Positions 43,596 to 55,813 of a DNA stretch of 64,000 nucleotides are shown here, in pieces. A model generated the notes under the pieces. It had not been told where the DNA came from. It ran no database searches and was given only the letters and a program-made list of their open reading frames with translations. Location of the stretch: contig MU832041.1 in NCBI GenBank assembly GCA_029204225.1, positions 26,295 to 90,294 on the forward strand. Reading direction: 5' to 3'. A program made the position numbers and the translations under genes. This DNA is from Diphasiastrum complanatum. Lineage: Eukaryota; Streptophyta; Lycopodiopsida; Lycopodiales; Lycopodiaceae. Within the stretch, counting starts at the first letter, position 1. Each line of letters starts with the position of its first letter.

Positions 43596-44920
43596 GCATA
43601 GTTTTTGCCAATAGAACTTTGATCCATCATAAGAATGATCTTCTTCCTAAGAACAGATCTCCTTTCAATGATCATGTAATGCTCAAAATAGAAACAATCA
43701 TAATTGATATAGAGAATAGTGTCCACTTGGGATGCTTCACTATTTCTTACATCAATTTTTACATGTAAAAATGTGACATGAAGAATCAAATAGAATGTAA
43801 ATGAAATGATTCCACCATGCTTCCAACTCAGAACTCCCTGGAAAAATACAGCAAACAAACAATAAATGTGAGTGATCAACTTTTGCTTGCATGTCTCCTT
43901 CTCCTTTGTCCTTTGTTGCCTTGTATCCACCATGATACTCCATGAATGAGCCTCCATCTTCATCTTGCCACAAGAAACCATCAAACCTTGGAAATCCATG
44001 AGTAGGTGAGAACATAAATGATGCAAATCCAGCACCACATGACTCCATAAACCAAGTAGTTTGCACTAGTCCATCTTCAAGATCTACTTGACACAAGAAA
44101 ATGACCATGAATTCACCAAAAATTGACAATCTCCAAGTATTGGCACCAAGTAGCTCAACACTTGAGAACTTAGCCATGGATGAGTGACATAATGAACCTC
44201 CAATAGCTTCATTTCCATCAGCAAAATCAGCCAAGAATGCTAGTACAAATCCAACATCAAAACAATGCTCACCAATGTAGCTAGTTTTGCCATATCTTGA
44301 CAATTTGCACACATCCACATGAAATTGCTCAAACATGAGATAGAACAAGTAAAGTAAACTTGAACAACACTTCCTTGCTGCTCCTTTGACCTTACTTGAG
44401 TCTTCAATATGCTGCAAAAATAGATCCATAACACCCTTGCCAATTACCTCTCCTTTGATGCTCTTGACTCGCTCCAAATTGCCAACTTCTCTTTTGACTA
44501 GTTGAAACGCTTTGAGATCAACCTCTTGATCTTCAACTTGATCATCAAAGTAATTGAACAAAATTTGTTTTCCAGATCCATTATTTGATTTTACAGCAAG
44601 ACAACATCCATCCACTTGCATAGCTCCATGTACACAAGAAGATCTTCCAAAAGATGTTCCACTCTTCATAAGAGATCGATACTCAAGATCCATTCCTTCG
44701 ATCCACTCCTCTTCTTTCCTTGCTTGATCTACACTTGTAGGCTCATCCAAAGAGGTTAGGAAAGCAACATAATTTCCAGAAACTACTTGCTTACCCTTTT
44801 GATCATATGTGAGCCTTGAAGGTACTTGTCTTTCTCTGATGTTCTCCTTGGCTTTTGACTTGATGAAGGTCCATCATCACCACCATCCAAAGTAGGATCC
44901 TTCTCATCAACATCAAGAAT
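43596..44920 (-). other. copia-C linker fused to a long unidentified ORF
   Basis: The minus-strand frame from about 44850 starts with the integrase-RT linker (SRLTYDQKGKQVVSGN) and the RT start DEPTSVDQARKEEEWIEG and EYRSLMKSGT, then leaves RT and stays open to 43752. The ATG at 44750 gives 332 codons. The foreign part has no copia, gypsy or LINE motif. It includes KGAARKCCSSLLYLFYLMFE, TWRLSIFGEFMVIFLCQVDL and FSPTHGFPRFDGFLWQDEDG, is aromatic- and Cys-rich, and may include hydrophobic segments. A second frame (44038-43577) overlaps its end. A 1-kb open frame in AT-rich DNA is unlikely by chance. It could be a captured host fragment or an accessory ORF; identity unknown. Confidence 0.55.
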
Positions 44921-45161
44921 GTTAGAACCATCTACTTTACAAACCTTTGGATGCACATGCTATGTCAACATTACTCTTGATGATAGGACCAAGGAGGATC
45001 CATCTTCAAGAAGAGGTATTTTTGTTGGATATAGTGAGGTGAGTAAAGCCTACAAGGTTTACATTCCTTCTACTAACAAAGTGATTGTTGGTAGAGATGT
45101 CATTTATGCTCTAAGAAAAGCTCATGTTCGTTTTTGCTCAACAAAAGCACATGTTCCTTGA
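44919..45161 (+). pseudogene. Copia integrase C-terminal fragment, inverted
   Basis: This plus-strand frame reads LQTFGCTCYVNITLDDRTKE and GIFVGYSEVSKAYKVYIPST followed by NKVIVGRDV, the conserved C-terminal block of copia integrase. It directly abuts minus-strand copia-C sequence, so the two parts, which would be neighbours in a normal element, are in opposite orientations. Homology fades after about 45110. Confidence 0.8.
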
Positions 45162-45239
45162 ATCAAATCACGATTTTGTTGACCAAAGCCTGTCCATTTT
45201 TTACATTTCTCATCAGCAAAAGCCTTTGCTCGTTTTTTA

Positions 45240-45640
45240 AGATCTTCTGATGCTTGTTTTTCCTAGGAAGCTACTGTTCGGTTTTGCTTGTCTGATGCTA
45301 GTTTTTTGGTAAAGGACTCTCTGCTCGTTCTTGCTCAGAAGCTCCTACTCTGATGCTCGTTTTTTCAGCTATGTGTCTGTTCGTTTTTGCAAATCTGATG
45401 CTCAATTTTTGCTTAGAAGAACCTGCTCGTTTTTGCTCAGAAGCACCTACGTTTTTTCTCAGAAGCACTTGATCATTTTTCCTCAGAAGCACCTGCGTTT
45501 TTTCTCATAAGCACTTGACCGTTTTTCCTCAGAAGCACCTACGTTTTTTCTCAAAAGCACTTGATCGTTTTTCCTCTGAAGCACCTGTGGTTTTCCTCAT
45601 AAGCACGTGATCATTTTTCCTCTGAAGCTCGTTTTTGGCT
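45240..45640. repeat. Minisatellite with a dimeric unit of about 46 bp
   Basis: From about 45240 the words CTCGTTTTTGCTCAGAAGC and variants recur. From 45428 to 45610 they form roughly four copies of a dimer of about 46 bp (a 22-bp unit with CACCTACGTTTTTTCTC plus a 24-bp unit with CACTTGATCATTTTTCCTC). It is non-coding, and the open frames across it are repeat artefacts. Confidence 0.75.
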
Positions 45641-46059
45641 CAAAATCTCCTTGCCAGCTCTTAAGTGTTCTTTTTTGCTATTGGAGGGAGATTAGGTGGG
45701 CATTAAATGACCACCGTCATTCTAGGCATGCAGCTCTGCATGCACAATGCTGAGCGTTTTGTAATACTTTTATTTTTCCATGCTATATTTGGGTCCATTG
45801 TATCCTTTTTTTGCTTTTTTGGCCAAAAAGGTAGTCACAAAAAATTTTGCCTACAATAATTTCTGATTTGACTTTATAGATTTTAGTAACTCTAATTTTG
45901 TTAGGCTTCACGCATAGGGGTATTGTACTCATCAGCTACTCAAATATCGCTCGGGACCAAATCGAAATTCATTCAAACTACAATCGGGCTATATCAAGAC
46001 GCCTCGAACAGTTCTCAGACACTATCAGTTATTATTGCCTATCAATTACTATCAATATT

Positions 46060-46260
46060 CGAACACTAGCAGTTACTATCAACACTATCAGTTACTGTAG
46101 ACACTATCATACTATCGACTCATTGTCGCTAGTTACTCTATCCAAACCCAGACACTGTCAGTTACTGTAGACACTATCGTACTATAACTCATTGTCGCCA
46201 GTTACTCTATGCAAACCCATACATTGTCACTTACTATCGACTCATTGTTACCAGTTCTTT
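46060..46260. repeat. Tandem repeat with about 70-bp period
   Basis: CAGTTACTGTAGACACTATC begins at 46089 and again at 46159. Both copies continue through ACTCATTGTCGC and AGTTACTCTAT. A third partial copy follows, and shorter TATCAGTTACTATCAA words precede it. Confidence 0.75.
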
Positions 46261-46603
46261 ATCGAAACCATATCGAATTGCTACCAAACCTTTTTGGAAT
46301 ACACTTTAGGCACATTGAAGTTCTATTCGTGTACATTTGAAAGGCATTCAAACTTCTAATGTCATTGGACTAGACATCCTTTCAAAATACCACTCAAAGT
46401 AGACTTTGAATTTTGAAGGGCTTTTTTTAACCATGTATGAATTTCAAAATTTTCTCTCTTCGAATTTTCACTTCCCAGTTCACATTTTGATCTTCCATTT
46501 TCTTGTTGTAGTGGCTTGAGCTTCCAATTCTTATAGCAGTGTTATGTAATGGGTACTTTGCCCTCTACTCAAATTCATTAATAAAAGAATGTTATTAGTT
46601 TGG

Positions 46604-46631
46604 TCTCTCTCTCTCTCTCTCTCTCTCTCTC
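46604..46631. repeat. CT microsatellite
   Basis: A pure (CT)n run of about 14 repeats. Confidence 0.95.
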
Positions 46632-48297
46632 ATGCCTACTGATTTCTGTCATGAATAGCTTCCAAGAACTATTCGAGATGAAGCGATGACATTCTCAAAG
46701 AATAATCTCAACTGTTAAAGGTAAAATATATTGAGTATGTCATGGTATAGACCAAATGTACTGCATGCAAAAATATGAGCTTGAGATATTTGTTGTGTAG
46801 GACTCTTACCATCAATCGGCCGTTCCAAAACTATTTTAGCCTTGTGGCTTAGGGAGTGTTAAAATCAGTCCAAATGTCATCCGGTCTATTACAATGTGTG
46901 CTACTAAACATTGTCCAACTCCTCATTCCGTGTTCCACTTTACCATTCACTATGTATTTCATATGCAAAAAGTGGCACCTTATACTTTTGCATAGTTATT
47001 GCCAATTCTTGCAAGAAATCTATGGGAATAAACCAACAAAACTACAATGATCTTAAAAAGGTGGCACAAGGTTCATGTACAAATGATGCATCATATTCAA
47101 ATAGTTGACGTGAGTCACTCCAGAATTGAAATATGTTGGAGAAGACTCTTTGACAAACACAAGATTTAGATGTCATGCAAAGGTGTAAAATTTTAATTTA
47201 AAAAAAAAATTCCTTTTGATTGGTCAGCCAACTGTTTACCTACAAAATGCTAATATGAGTTTTCTAATAGGTCTGCAAAGGTTCATGCTCATTTTTTATG
47301 CTCATAACTACTCAGATAACCTTTGCACAACTCCATATTGTCCTTTGGGGGGCTTTCTATTAGGAAGACAACATTCCTTAGTGGTTTTGAAACCTCTACA
47401 AAAGTTCAGTTTTGTTAAAAAGGGCCCCTAATATCTCAAAATTGTCACATACCTCAATGAATTGACATATTTCCTTCATAAGCCTTCACTAGTCCTACTA
47501 TAGCCACATTAGACTACTACCAACTATCGGATAGACCTATGAATGTTTGTTGCAAACATAAGGATCTTTGCAAAAAAAATTATATTCAAAATAGTTCATA
47601 TTTCTAGAACCTTTTCTACCATTTAATTTAGGAACTGTATCTCTCACCATAAAAAATCCTTGACGTAGATTCTAATGATTAAGTTTCATTGGGATCTAAA
47701 CTTGTTTGCAAATTTTGGTACTATCATAGAAGCCTCTACAACGTTATTACTGGTTCTGAAAAATATTTTAGAGGAAAGCAACTCTCATACAGCTAGTGCA
47801 ATGTAGTCAACACCAAGGTTGCGTTGTAGAGAATACATCGAATGGGACATCAAAGGGTGTAGAAGCATCCGAATGGCAATCAGTCAAGCAATTGAGGAAG
47901 GCATGGCATCACAATAGAGTGACGAGGAAGAACCAAGTGTTAGGTGTCAAGAAGTTGACCACCATGAGCATTTGAGCCTTTAGAAAAAAATTCTACAATC
48001 AATCCAGTATAGATATTGCTTTGGAGGAAATTCACTTAATGTCCAATAAAAAATCCTTGGTTGCAAAATCAATGGCATGATACAGAGCATTACGTTAGAG
48101 TGCAACAAAAAAGGTCATCTTGACGACAAGCCCTGAAAAAATCCATTGATGAAAGAATTTTTTTTCTCAATCACATCATAATAGCCTTTAGTTGGAAGTA
48201 GTGGAGTGGAGGTATGGGTCATATCATGATGTATCTTTCCAAACTCATTAGAAGACCATAACAACTTCCACTCGATTATGTGAAAGGTACAAAAGAC
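46632..48297. other. Non-coding stretch left of copia-D
   Basis: AT-rich with no domain, LTR or structured RNA that I can recognise. Short frames at 46856-47108 and 47216-47431 have no supporting motif. Confidence 0.5.
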
Positions 48298-49160
48298 TGA
48301 CAAATTTTACAGTTTTTAGGACAATAATGATTGTACTTTACAATCATAGAGAGTTATTGGTTGCTTAATCAATGAATCTATCAAGTTCTACACATTAGAT
48401 CTTGTTCTAGATTCACTGCACTTGGATTTAAGCAAGAGCAATGGATCAACACATCATTTTTTTAGTGAGAGCGGCCTCACACGTGTGGAGTACTGTTCAC
48501 AGTACGGCCTGCACCTGAAACAAGAAGTTACAATGATACTAGATAGCAATCATACATAAAAATCACAAGACAAATGACTAGAACCTCACAAAAGTGTAGA
48601 GTGCAAAAGTCTCATCAATCTTCTTAGCAAAATGATGATCCTTTTATGGATCAAGTACATCCATGAGTCTGGTACAGTCCAGCAGGTCTTCACACGTGTG
48701 AAGAGTGCTACATCACTCGGATCTATCCATTTGATCCATCGTTGATCCTTATCCAATAGTTGACCTTCTAGATTATGACTAAAATCCAAAAAGCTAGTCT
48801 CCTAGAATATAGGAATATTCCCTACAAAATAGGATCTAAGAAAAATGGTCAACTCTTATCTTCTAGTACTCTATACACACGTGTGAACATCCACTTGCCA
48901 TGTGGGAGCATTTACTCATGCACATGCAAGGAAAAGCTAATTTGTAGGTGACTAGTCAACTTGACTAAAAACTAGTCATTTCATGTTCACACTAACTAGA
49001 ATGATACAAAATCAATTTGGATGTATACAAACATGAAAAGTACATCCTTTCACACGTGGGAACAGGCTCCACACGTGTGAAATCAGATCATCAACATATT
49101 CTAATGTTTGATCAATATTTACATGAACCAATGTCAAGTGAGAAGTGACAATTTTCAACA
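48298..49160 (-). repeat. 3' LTR of copia-D
   Basis: On the minus strand it starts TGTTGAAAATTGTCAC at 49160 and probably ends AAATTTGTCA at 48298, about 863 bp. It contains five CACACGTGTG or near-identical words (about 48477, 48691, 48876, 49051 and 49070), each with the CACGTG core bound by plant bHLH/bZIP factors. This is suggestive of regulation but untested. Confidence 0.7.
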
Positions 49161-49173
49161 CTCCTCCTCACTT

Positions 49174-50113
49174 CTAACTTGGCAAATCTAGTGTACATCT
49201 ATCTACAATTCCAAGAGCATATCTTAACTTAAAAAATGGATCTTTGGACAATGATTTGGTTAAGATATCAGCTATGCATTCGGATGATGGTACATGATGT
49301 AGTTGCACTTCCTTGGATTGTACCTTCTCCCTCACAAAGTGGTGAGCTATCTCAATATGCTTTGTTCTAGCATGAAAGATAGGATTTGAAGCAATTTGTT
49401 GAGAAGCTTGATTGTCACAAAATATGTAAGGGATCTCCTCAGTCTTAGAGCACATGTAATTCCATCAAGAGTCTTCTTAGCCATAGGAGCTCTTTGGTTG
49501 TTGAAGTCAATGCCTTGTACTCGGCTTCACAAGAAGATAGTGAGATTCTATCTTGCTTTTTGGAAAGACAAGATATCACTCCTCCACAAAGAAATGTTGC
49601 AAATGCACTAATGGACTTCCTATCCATCTTGTCACCTGCAAAATCTGAATCCGAGTAGGCTCTCAAGTGCAAGTTAGATCCTTCATAAAGTATGCCAAAA
49701 AATCTAGTACTAGAAACATATCTAAGTACTCTCTTGGCACTTTTCCAATGATGAACTAAAGGAGCTTGCATATTTTGACTCAACTTGCTTACACAAAAAC
49801 TTAAGTTAGGTCTAGTGATGGTTAAATAGATTAGAGAGCCTATAAGCTTCCTAAAGAGGGTGATGTCCTCAAAGGATGCTTCATCACCTTCATTAGTTGC
49901 TTTCACAACATGCTCTATAGGGGTGTCAATCCCCTTACAATATTTCATACCAAATCTTTCAAGAATGGAAGTAGCATACTTAGATCGACTTATGAAAGTA
50001 AAATTGCTACTTCTAGACACTTCTATCCCAAGTATAATCTTAAGGAAGCCTAGATCTACCATCTTGAACTCACTAGATAAGTCAACTTTTACTTTGCCTA
50101 TGCTTGCTCCCAA
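49174..50113 (-). pseudogene. pol: copia-D RT C-terminus and RNase H
   Basis: It starts inside RT (KVDLSSEFKMVDLGFLKIIL), then LIGSLIYLTITRPNLSF, and RNase H with AYSDSDFAGDKMDRKSISAF and SLSSCEAEYKALTSTTKELL. A frameshift near 49450 moves to the second frame with FCDNQASQQIASNPIFHART and KHIEIAHHFVREKV. The catalytic RT box is not present because the element is truncated. Confidence 0.88.
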
Positions 50114-51011
50114 TAAGCACTACAAGGTCTCTATAATCGAACTTGAATTCTGGCATAAGCATCCATGATGCTCCCATGCACTTCATATGAATTGATAGTA
50201 GAGTTTATGCTTGAATTTAACTTCAAACATAGCTACTTCCTCCATGAACTCTTTATGACACCCAAAACATTTTTAGGATCCAAGATGCATGAGAAATTGT
50301 AATATATCTGCTACTATCCAATGCTACTATTTACTCTTTGGTGCTCTATATTCTTTCCAGGACATCACATATTTTCATGAGATCCACAATAGCTGCCTAA
50401 GCTCCATAATGTCCCTTGATGTACCAAGGAGATCTATAGTGTCCTCTAATAGGTTCATGAGATTTTAGCTACCATTTGGTGGTTCCTTTTATTACCATGG
50501 AATCCTTACTCTTCTCATTTCCTTTTTTTTAATGAGATTTCCACCTCTCTAGTGTTTTGAAGCTCTCTCATGTGCAAGCTGTCGCCCCCAAGGGCTCAAA
50601 TGTTGTTTTGCATTTTCTACGAGATCTTGAAAATTCTATTTTTGTCCCACGAGCAATAAAGAGCTCATCTAAATCTTACAAAAGTAGTCTAGTGCTCCAA
50701 CTGGCATTGATTCTATACTGCACACAAGTGATCTCATGAGCACCCTAGTGCCATGATGGACTCTATGAAGTTCTTAGTGTGCATTAGGATTACCATGTCC
50801 CTAGTGCATGTAAGTAATACTCCTAATGCAAGTTTTTTGAGTGCACTCATATTTTTAGGAGTTGTATAACATGACAAGAACTCTTTGCTTCCCTTTGGTG
50901 CTCAATATTACTTCAATAACTATTTTAAAAACTTGGTATCAATAGTACCAATCTCACAAATCCATATTGGCATGTTGTTTGCAACTTTCTTTGGCAGGTT
51001 TCATAACAAAA
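50114..51011. other. Non-coding gap between copia-D and the DUF7869-type gene
   Basis: AT-rich with many short CT-rich phrases (CTAGTGC and CATGAGATC variants). No coding or repeat structure recognised. If the neighbouring gene is a transposon, its left end would lie here. Confidence 0.45.
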
Positions 51012-54000
51012 ATGTGGAGCTCTGGCGATGATATCATACTTTTGAACGGAAGCTTGATAGTAGGAAAAGGAAAGGTTTTTTCAACTGATCCTACAATGTC
51101 ACGGAGCTCTAGTAGGGACAGAATGTTTGTTCATTAGTGTGTCAGAAAGCTACACAAATGATCTTCATCTTCCATTTCCTTCTATGGGTGCATCAACAAT
51201 GGGAGAGGCAGTTGGCAGTATCGTTATATGGAAAAAAAACAATGGTGAAGAGACTTGTTGAAGAACCTTATCAAGGTGTTCAAAATCTGCATGAGGATAT
51301 GCCACAGGTAGACCATGGTAGCATGAGAGAAGATTCAATCGGGAAGAGAGTTATAATATGGTCAGCACAAGGTGATAAATTGGGTATGGGTTTGGTTTTG
51401 TTAGTTTATCCCTATGAGCCTATCGACTTCAAGGAGCTTGGGGATGGGAACTTAGGAGTGGTTGTAGAATTTATTATTGGGCATACCAATTTTTCATCTA
51501 GCATTGGCAACTCAAATCTTGCAAATGTGAATTTGATTAGTTGGCCAACAAAACAAATCACTTTTGAAGATGGCACTCCATTGAAAATCATTGAAAGAAA
51601 TGTTCATGTTGATGACAATGATTGCATTCAATGTGAATCTCAAGAGGAAAACAACAATGGCTATGATGGTGGACACCATATGGAGGATATCCTAAATCAA
51701 CGTGTGGCTAGTAAAAGGAAGTATAAAATGATAATAAGGAAGCCTCAAGACAAATTTCATGTTCGCCACTCCAATAAATGTGCACAAGAGGCTGTTCAAC
51801 ATGTGGCCACCATTGATTGTTGTGAGAAAAAATGTTGTCAAATGGCAGATCAAGAGAAGAGTATGCAACTCAGAGTAGAACATTGGGGACAAAGTCATAG
51901 TCAACGCGTGACACGTGTCTATGATAACTTGACTATGGCTTGGCGTGATGAAGAAAAAGGAAAGCAGCTAAAGTTAACTTTTGATGGAAAAGATATTTGT
52001 TGCATTGCTTGGTACACTATACATGGCATTCCAAAGACTACTTTTTATAGATACAAGCAACAATACATGGAAGGGACAACAAAAGCAATGCATGGAAACA
52101 AAGGCATCATCAGAAAAGCATGGCATCACGTCGAAATGGGAAAGGCAATAATACAAAATTTTATTGACAACAATGCAAAAAGAATGCCACATAAAGGCCG
52201 CACATCATTTTTTGATGGAGCACGAGAGCCACAACTTGTTCTCCCGACAATGTATAAGCAAATCGATATTTTGCATCAGGTTAATATTACTTTGAATGAA
52301 TTGGGATATAAGAGAATGTCAAAGTCTACATTTCATAGACTATGGCATACAACATTCAAAACTATTAGTCTTTCAAGGACAAGCACATTTTCAAAGTGAT
52401 ATTTGCACATCAATTAAATTGCAACTAGAATGTACTAGAAATCGAGTGGAGCGCGCAAAATATCTCATGAAAAGAAGAATGCACATGCTTCAACAATTGA
52501 AATGTAGGCATGTTTATTATGGTTGGAGATTGTACTCAGAACTACATCCAAATAAGTATTGTGTATTATTCATGATAAGCTGGATCAACAAAAGACATCC
52601 ATACCACGATTGCAGCCTATACCAAAATCATTGGGCCATGCGATGCAATTACCGATATCATTGATAGGAATGATAACACATGGACATGGTCAAAATGGAT
52701 ATGGACACTTTTCAATGGGTCTTTGGCCAGGGGATCCCAATTTTACAGTGGGCTCTCTAGCAATGTGTTTACAAAATTTGGAGAGAAAAGACAAGCATGT
52801 TTATGGAGACTTGTTGCTTGCAGAGAAAACATCGTCATCAAGAAATATGTTTACAGCTTTAACTTCAAGAGTGGCGTTGGATTACCATATGGAGGTCAAA
52901 ACGAAGATAATAAGTATACACAAGTGCAATGCGAAACCATTGAGCATAGCGAAAATGTGGCTTTAACAACATTTGGTCATCTACCAGGTGAGAATGTTGG
53001 ATGCAACCAAGTCATGGGCTCAACAATGCCTACTCAGTTGCAAAGTGAATATGTTCAATGTGCACAAAATAATTCAACGGGATCTGCAAGTTTCAAACGC
53101 TTGCCTTTTGTGTTGCTACTATAATTAGACAATTGTGGATCTGAAAATAAGAACAGATATGTGTTTGCATACCTTTCCTTGCTTGTCGCTAGAGGAGTCT
53201 TTGAGATGGTTCAATTAGGGTTTCTCATGGTGGGGCATACACATGAGGATATTGATGCATTGTTTAGTCGTTTCTCAGAAAATCTTAGGAGAAAATGTGT
53301 ATTCACATTTCCTCATCTAATGTGATGCTTCAATGAGTGTACAAGTGCAAATCCCGCTCCATTCCTAGTTAAAGAGGTTCCAAACTTCAAAGATTATGTA
53401 GACGGTTGTTTGTGTGATAAGAACAAAAGATTGGTTGGACACTCCAAACCATTGCAATTTCATTTTTTACATGATGGTGTACCATTGATGCAATACAAAA
53501 TGCACCCTAAGGCAATTGAATGGCTACCACAAGAAGGTATTGAACTTTGGGAGCGTGATTCTCAAAATAAGCCAAAGCTTCCTCAGGGACAACCAAAAAT
53601 TGTTCCGGTCTTTGAATACATCAAAGATAATAAGCAAATCTTGGAAGTTTTAAAATGTTATGTCTCTTTCTGAAAAAAAGGGGTGGATGTGCGAGGTCAA
53701 GAATCATCATATACAAAGTGGATTCAACCAGTCATCGAGTATTGGGAGAACATGATTAATTTTATACAAACATCGACCATGCAAGAGCCTATTGTTTGTA
53801 AGGAATTTTGGCCTAGAAGTTCAATCTTCATGGAAGAAGAAAATCATGTTCACGATGATGATAGAGATATGATGAGATTGGAAGCGCATGATGGGCATTA
53901 TTGTGGTCCAGCTCTTAACAAACCAAGGGAAGCATTCAACCCTGAGATTGACATAAAGAAAAATGACTTTATTCTTGTGAGGCCAAGTGACACAATATAT

Positions 54001-54276
54001 CCAATATGGCTGGGAACTGCCATGAGTGATATTGATACAAATAGGACGTCAACAAACTACATGAAAGTGAAGGTACAATATTGGGCTCCTGTCTCACAAA
54101 GAAAAAGTGCATCCGATGTTGAGGTATATAGTGATTGTTGGAATAAGTATTGGCGCTGCAACAAAAGGGATCCTGAGCGATGGGAGTATTTGAACACAAT
54201 TGCTTGGAGTTGGACAACGAAAGAAGTCTTAGGATGTAGAAATGTAGCTATCAAAATACCAAAAAGTGTGTGCTAA
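51012..54276 (+). pseudogene. DUF7869-type protein, probably transposon-derived
   Basis: About 1,080 codons in one direction across several frames. The N-terminal segment (51012-51240, frames shifting near 51138 and in an A8 run near 51230) has VGKGKVFSTDPTM and MGEAVGSIVIWKK, like the C-terminal domain of some plant En/Spm-type proteins. 51236-52397 is open: DICCIAWYTIHGIPKTTFYR, then AMHGNKGIIRKAWHH and MPHKGRTSFFDGAREPQLVL. Frameshifts near 52397 and 52558 lead to LCIIHDKLDQQKTSIPRLQP and ISLIGMITHGHGQNGYGHFS. After a change near 52870 the last frame has a stop at 53122 before LDNCGSENKNRYVFAYLSLL, then MVGHTHEDIDALFSRFS, stops at 53323 and 53671, and a C-terminus with YWRCNKRDPERWEY. Three Asp-bearing motifs in order (HDKLD, LDN, HTHEDID) would fit an RNase-H-fold nuclease, but this is inference. 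Family recognition is from memory of the pattern. Confidence 0.75.
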
Positions 54277-55150
54277 AAGCAAAAGAAAACCTTAAAATGG
54301 CAGAGAACAATGACGATGACATTGTAATGTGATCATTGTTTTGTATTTGAGTTGAATAAAAATATTGTTTTCTTAATGTGCCTATGATTTGTTCTAGTAT
54401 TTGCAAATAAAACCAATATTTGTATGTTTGAAAGCAAAAATAATAATTTCAAATAGACATAAAACATGGATGATAATATTGTAACGTAATCATTCTTTTT
54501 TTAATAATCTAATGAAGTTATTGTTTGTTCAATTTGGATATTATGAGTTTATGATTTATTCTAGCTTTTGCAAGTACAACAAATACTGAATAGTATGAGC
54601 AAATATTTCAATGCTTTTTAAGTGACACAAATATTGTGTTAACACTTTTTTTTTATCTTTCTACTTTACGTGATTACAATATCTCATTGTTGCTTAATAT
54701 TATTGAAATATAAACTCTAAATTGTAAACCAATTAAATTTATCAAAACATAATTTGTAAAAGAGTCATACAATTCAGTTTATTGATAATTTCATAGTATA
54801 TTATAATTAAATATTGAAATTCTATAATAAAAAATGAGGAAAAGTAAGAATACGTATTACAAATTTCATATCCATATTGATTAGAGAGATGAAAAAAAAG
54901 ATTTGGTGGGTGGGTGGGGGACTATGTGTGTCCGCTCATGGGAGGGGAAATTTGTAATAGGGGGGTGGTGGAAGAGACACACGGGGATTAATGGGGAGGA
55001 GAGATAAAAAGAGAGGAGAGGTCGAATGAAGAAGAGACATTTGTGAAGAGGGCAATGTCAAAGAGAAAAAACTGGGAGGTGGACGATAGAGGTTGAGGGA
55101 AGATGTAGATGGTACTAGATTAAGAGCGCAAAACATAGATAAATATAAGT
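54277..55150. other. AT-rich non-coding DNA with a G-rich segment
   Basis: 54300-54890 is AT-rich with no genes. 54905-55060 is markedly G/A-rich on the plus strand (GGGTGGGTGGGGG, GGGGGGTGGTGG). No element end is recognised. Confidence 0.5.
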
Positions 55151-55813
55151 ATGAGGGTTATAAAGAGAGAAAAAACAACCAAACCAAACAAGAAAGAAAA
55201 TGTTGAATTTGTTCCAAAATCAAGAAATTTTTCCAAAATTACTAAACCAGTGTTCAAGGTGGAACCGGTTGTTGAAAAGCCTGATACAAAATTCTACCGT
55301 GTCAAACGCCCAAACTATCCATGGGATCTCTATGAGGAGGAGACCATCTTTCAAATTGATGATGAGATCCTCCATGACGTACCACCCGTTCCTCATCCAC
55401 AAACCTCTCCACAACTAAAGCCTCAACCACGTGGCCATGCTATGAAAAAAAAGATGAAAAAACCACTTCAAATTCAGCCGCCTGGTGACTTCACAACTAT
55501 TAGAGAAGTTCCTACGAGTCCCTCTGTCCCTACGCCAACCACCAAACGTCCCCAATCACCATCCCGGCAGGTGAAAGGTAAGCCCCCCATAAATCTCCAG
55601 CCCATGATGTCCCTGCATACTTTAAGGATTTTATGATCGAGGATGTCACAATCCAATTACCCCAAGCTCAACATGAGCCAAATGGAAATTTACCCTACGA
55701 AGGCCCTGCGCAAACTATCACCCTTTCTCTGAGTGAGCCAAATGAAATCAGCAAACATATTGTCCATGTCGGGGTTCATCTCAATCGCAAACAACGCAGA
55801 TGGCTTGAAAAGC
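55151..55813 (+). pseudogene. gypsy-3 pre-RT linker region
   Basis: The open frame 55151-55636 (Lys/Pro-rich, with YPWDLYEEETIFQIDDEILH) continues in the next frame from 55633 (QTITLSLSEPNEISKHIVHV and GVHLNRKQRRWLEKL). The second part has the form of the segment just before gypsy RT, where a VxxGxxL(S/T)xxQ-type motif precedes the VFAW motif. It is cut at 55813 by the inserted element and continues, in frame, at 59071. Confidence 0.75.

Larger units (their letters stand above)
42444..44918 (-). mobile_element. Copia-C, rearranged Ty1/copia element
   Basis: The minus-strand order is integrase-RT linker, the first 30 or so RT residues, about 1.05 kb of foreign sequence in an open frame, RNase H, PPT and 3' LTR. 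Its upstream end meets, at 44918/44919, a copia integrase fragment in the opposite orientation. The palm of RT and most of integrase are gone from this orientation. Confidence 0.75.
48298..50113 (-). mobile_element. Copia-D, 3' part of a copia element
   Basis: Minus-strand RT C-terminus, RNase H, PPT (complement of CTCCTCCTCACTTC at 49161) and LTR. Everything upstream of the RT thumb is missing, with an abrupt edge at about 50113. It resembles copia-A in RT sequence and LTR ends. Confidence 0.85.

Noticed and set aside
45298-45492. Minus-strand ORF with repeated LLRKN/SEQKR residues
   Set aside because: It is a by-product of the minisatellite; the repeat structure alone keeps it open.
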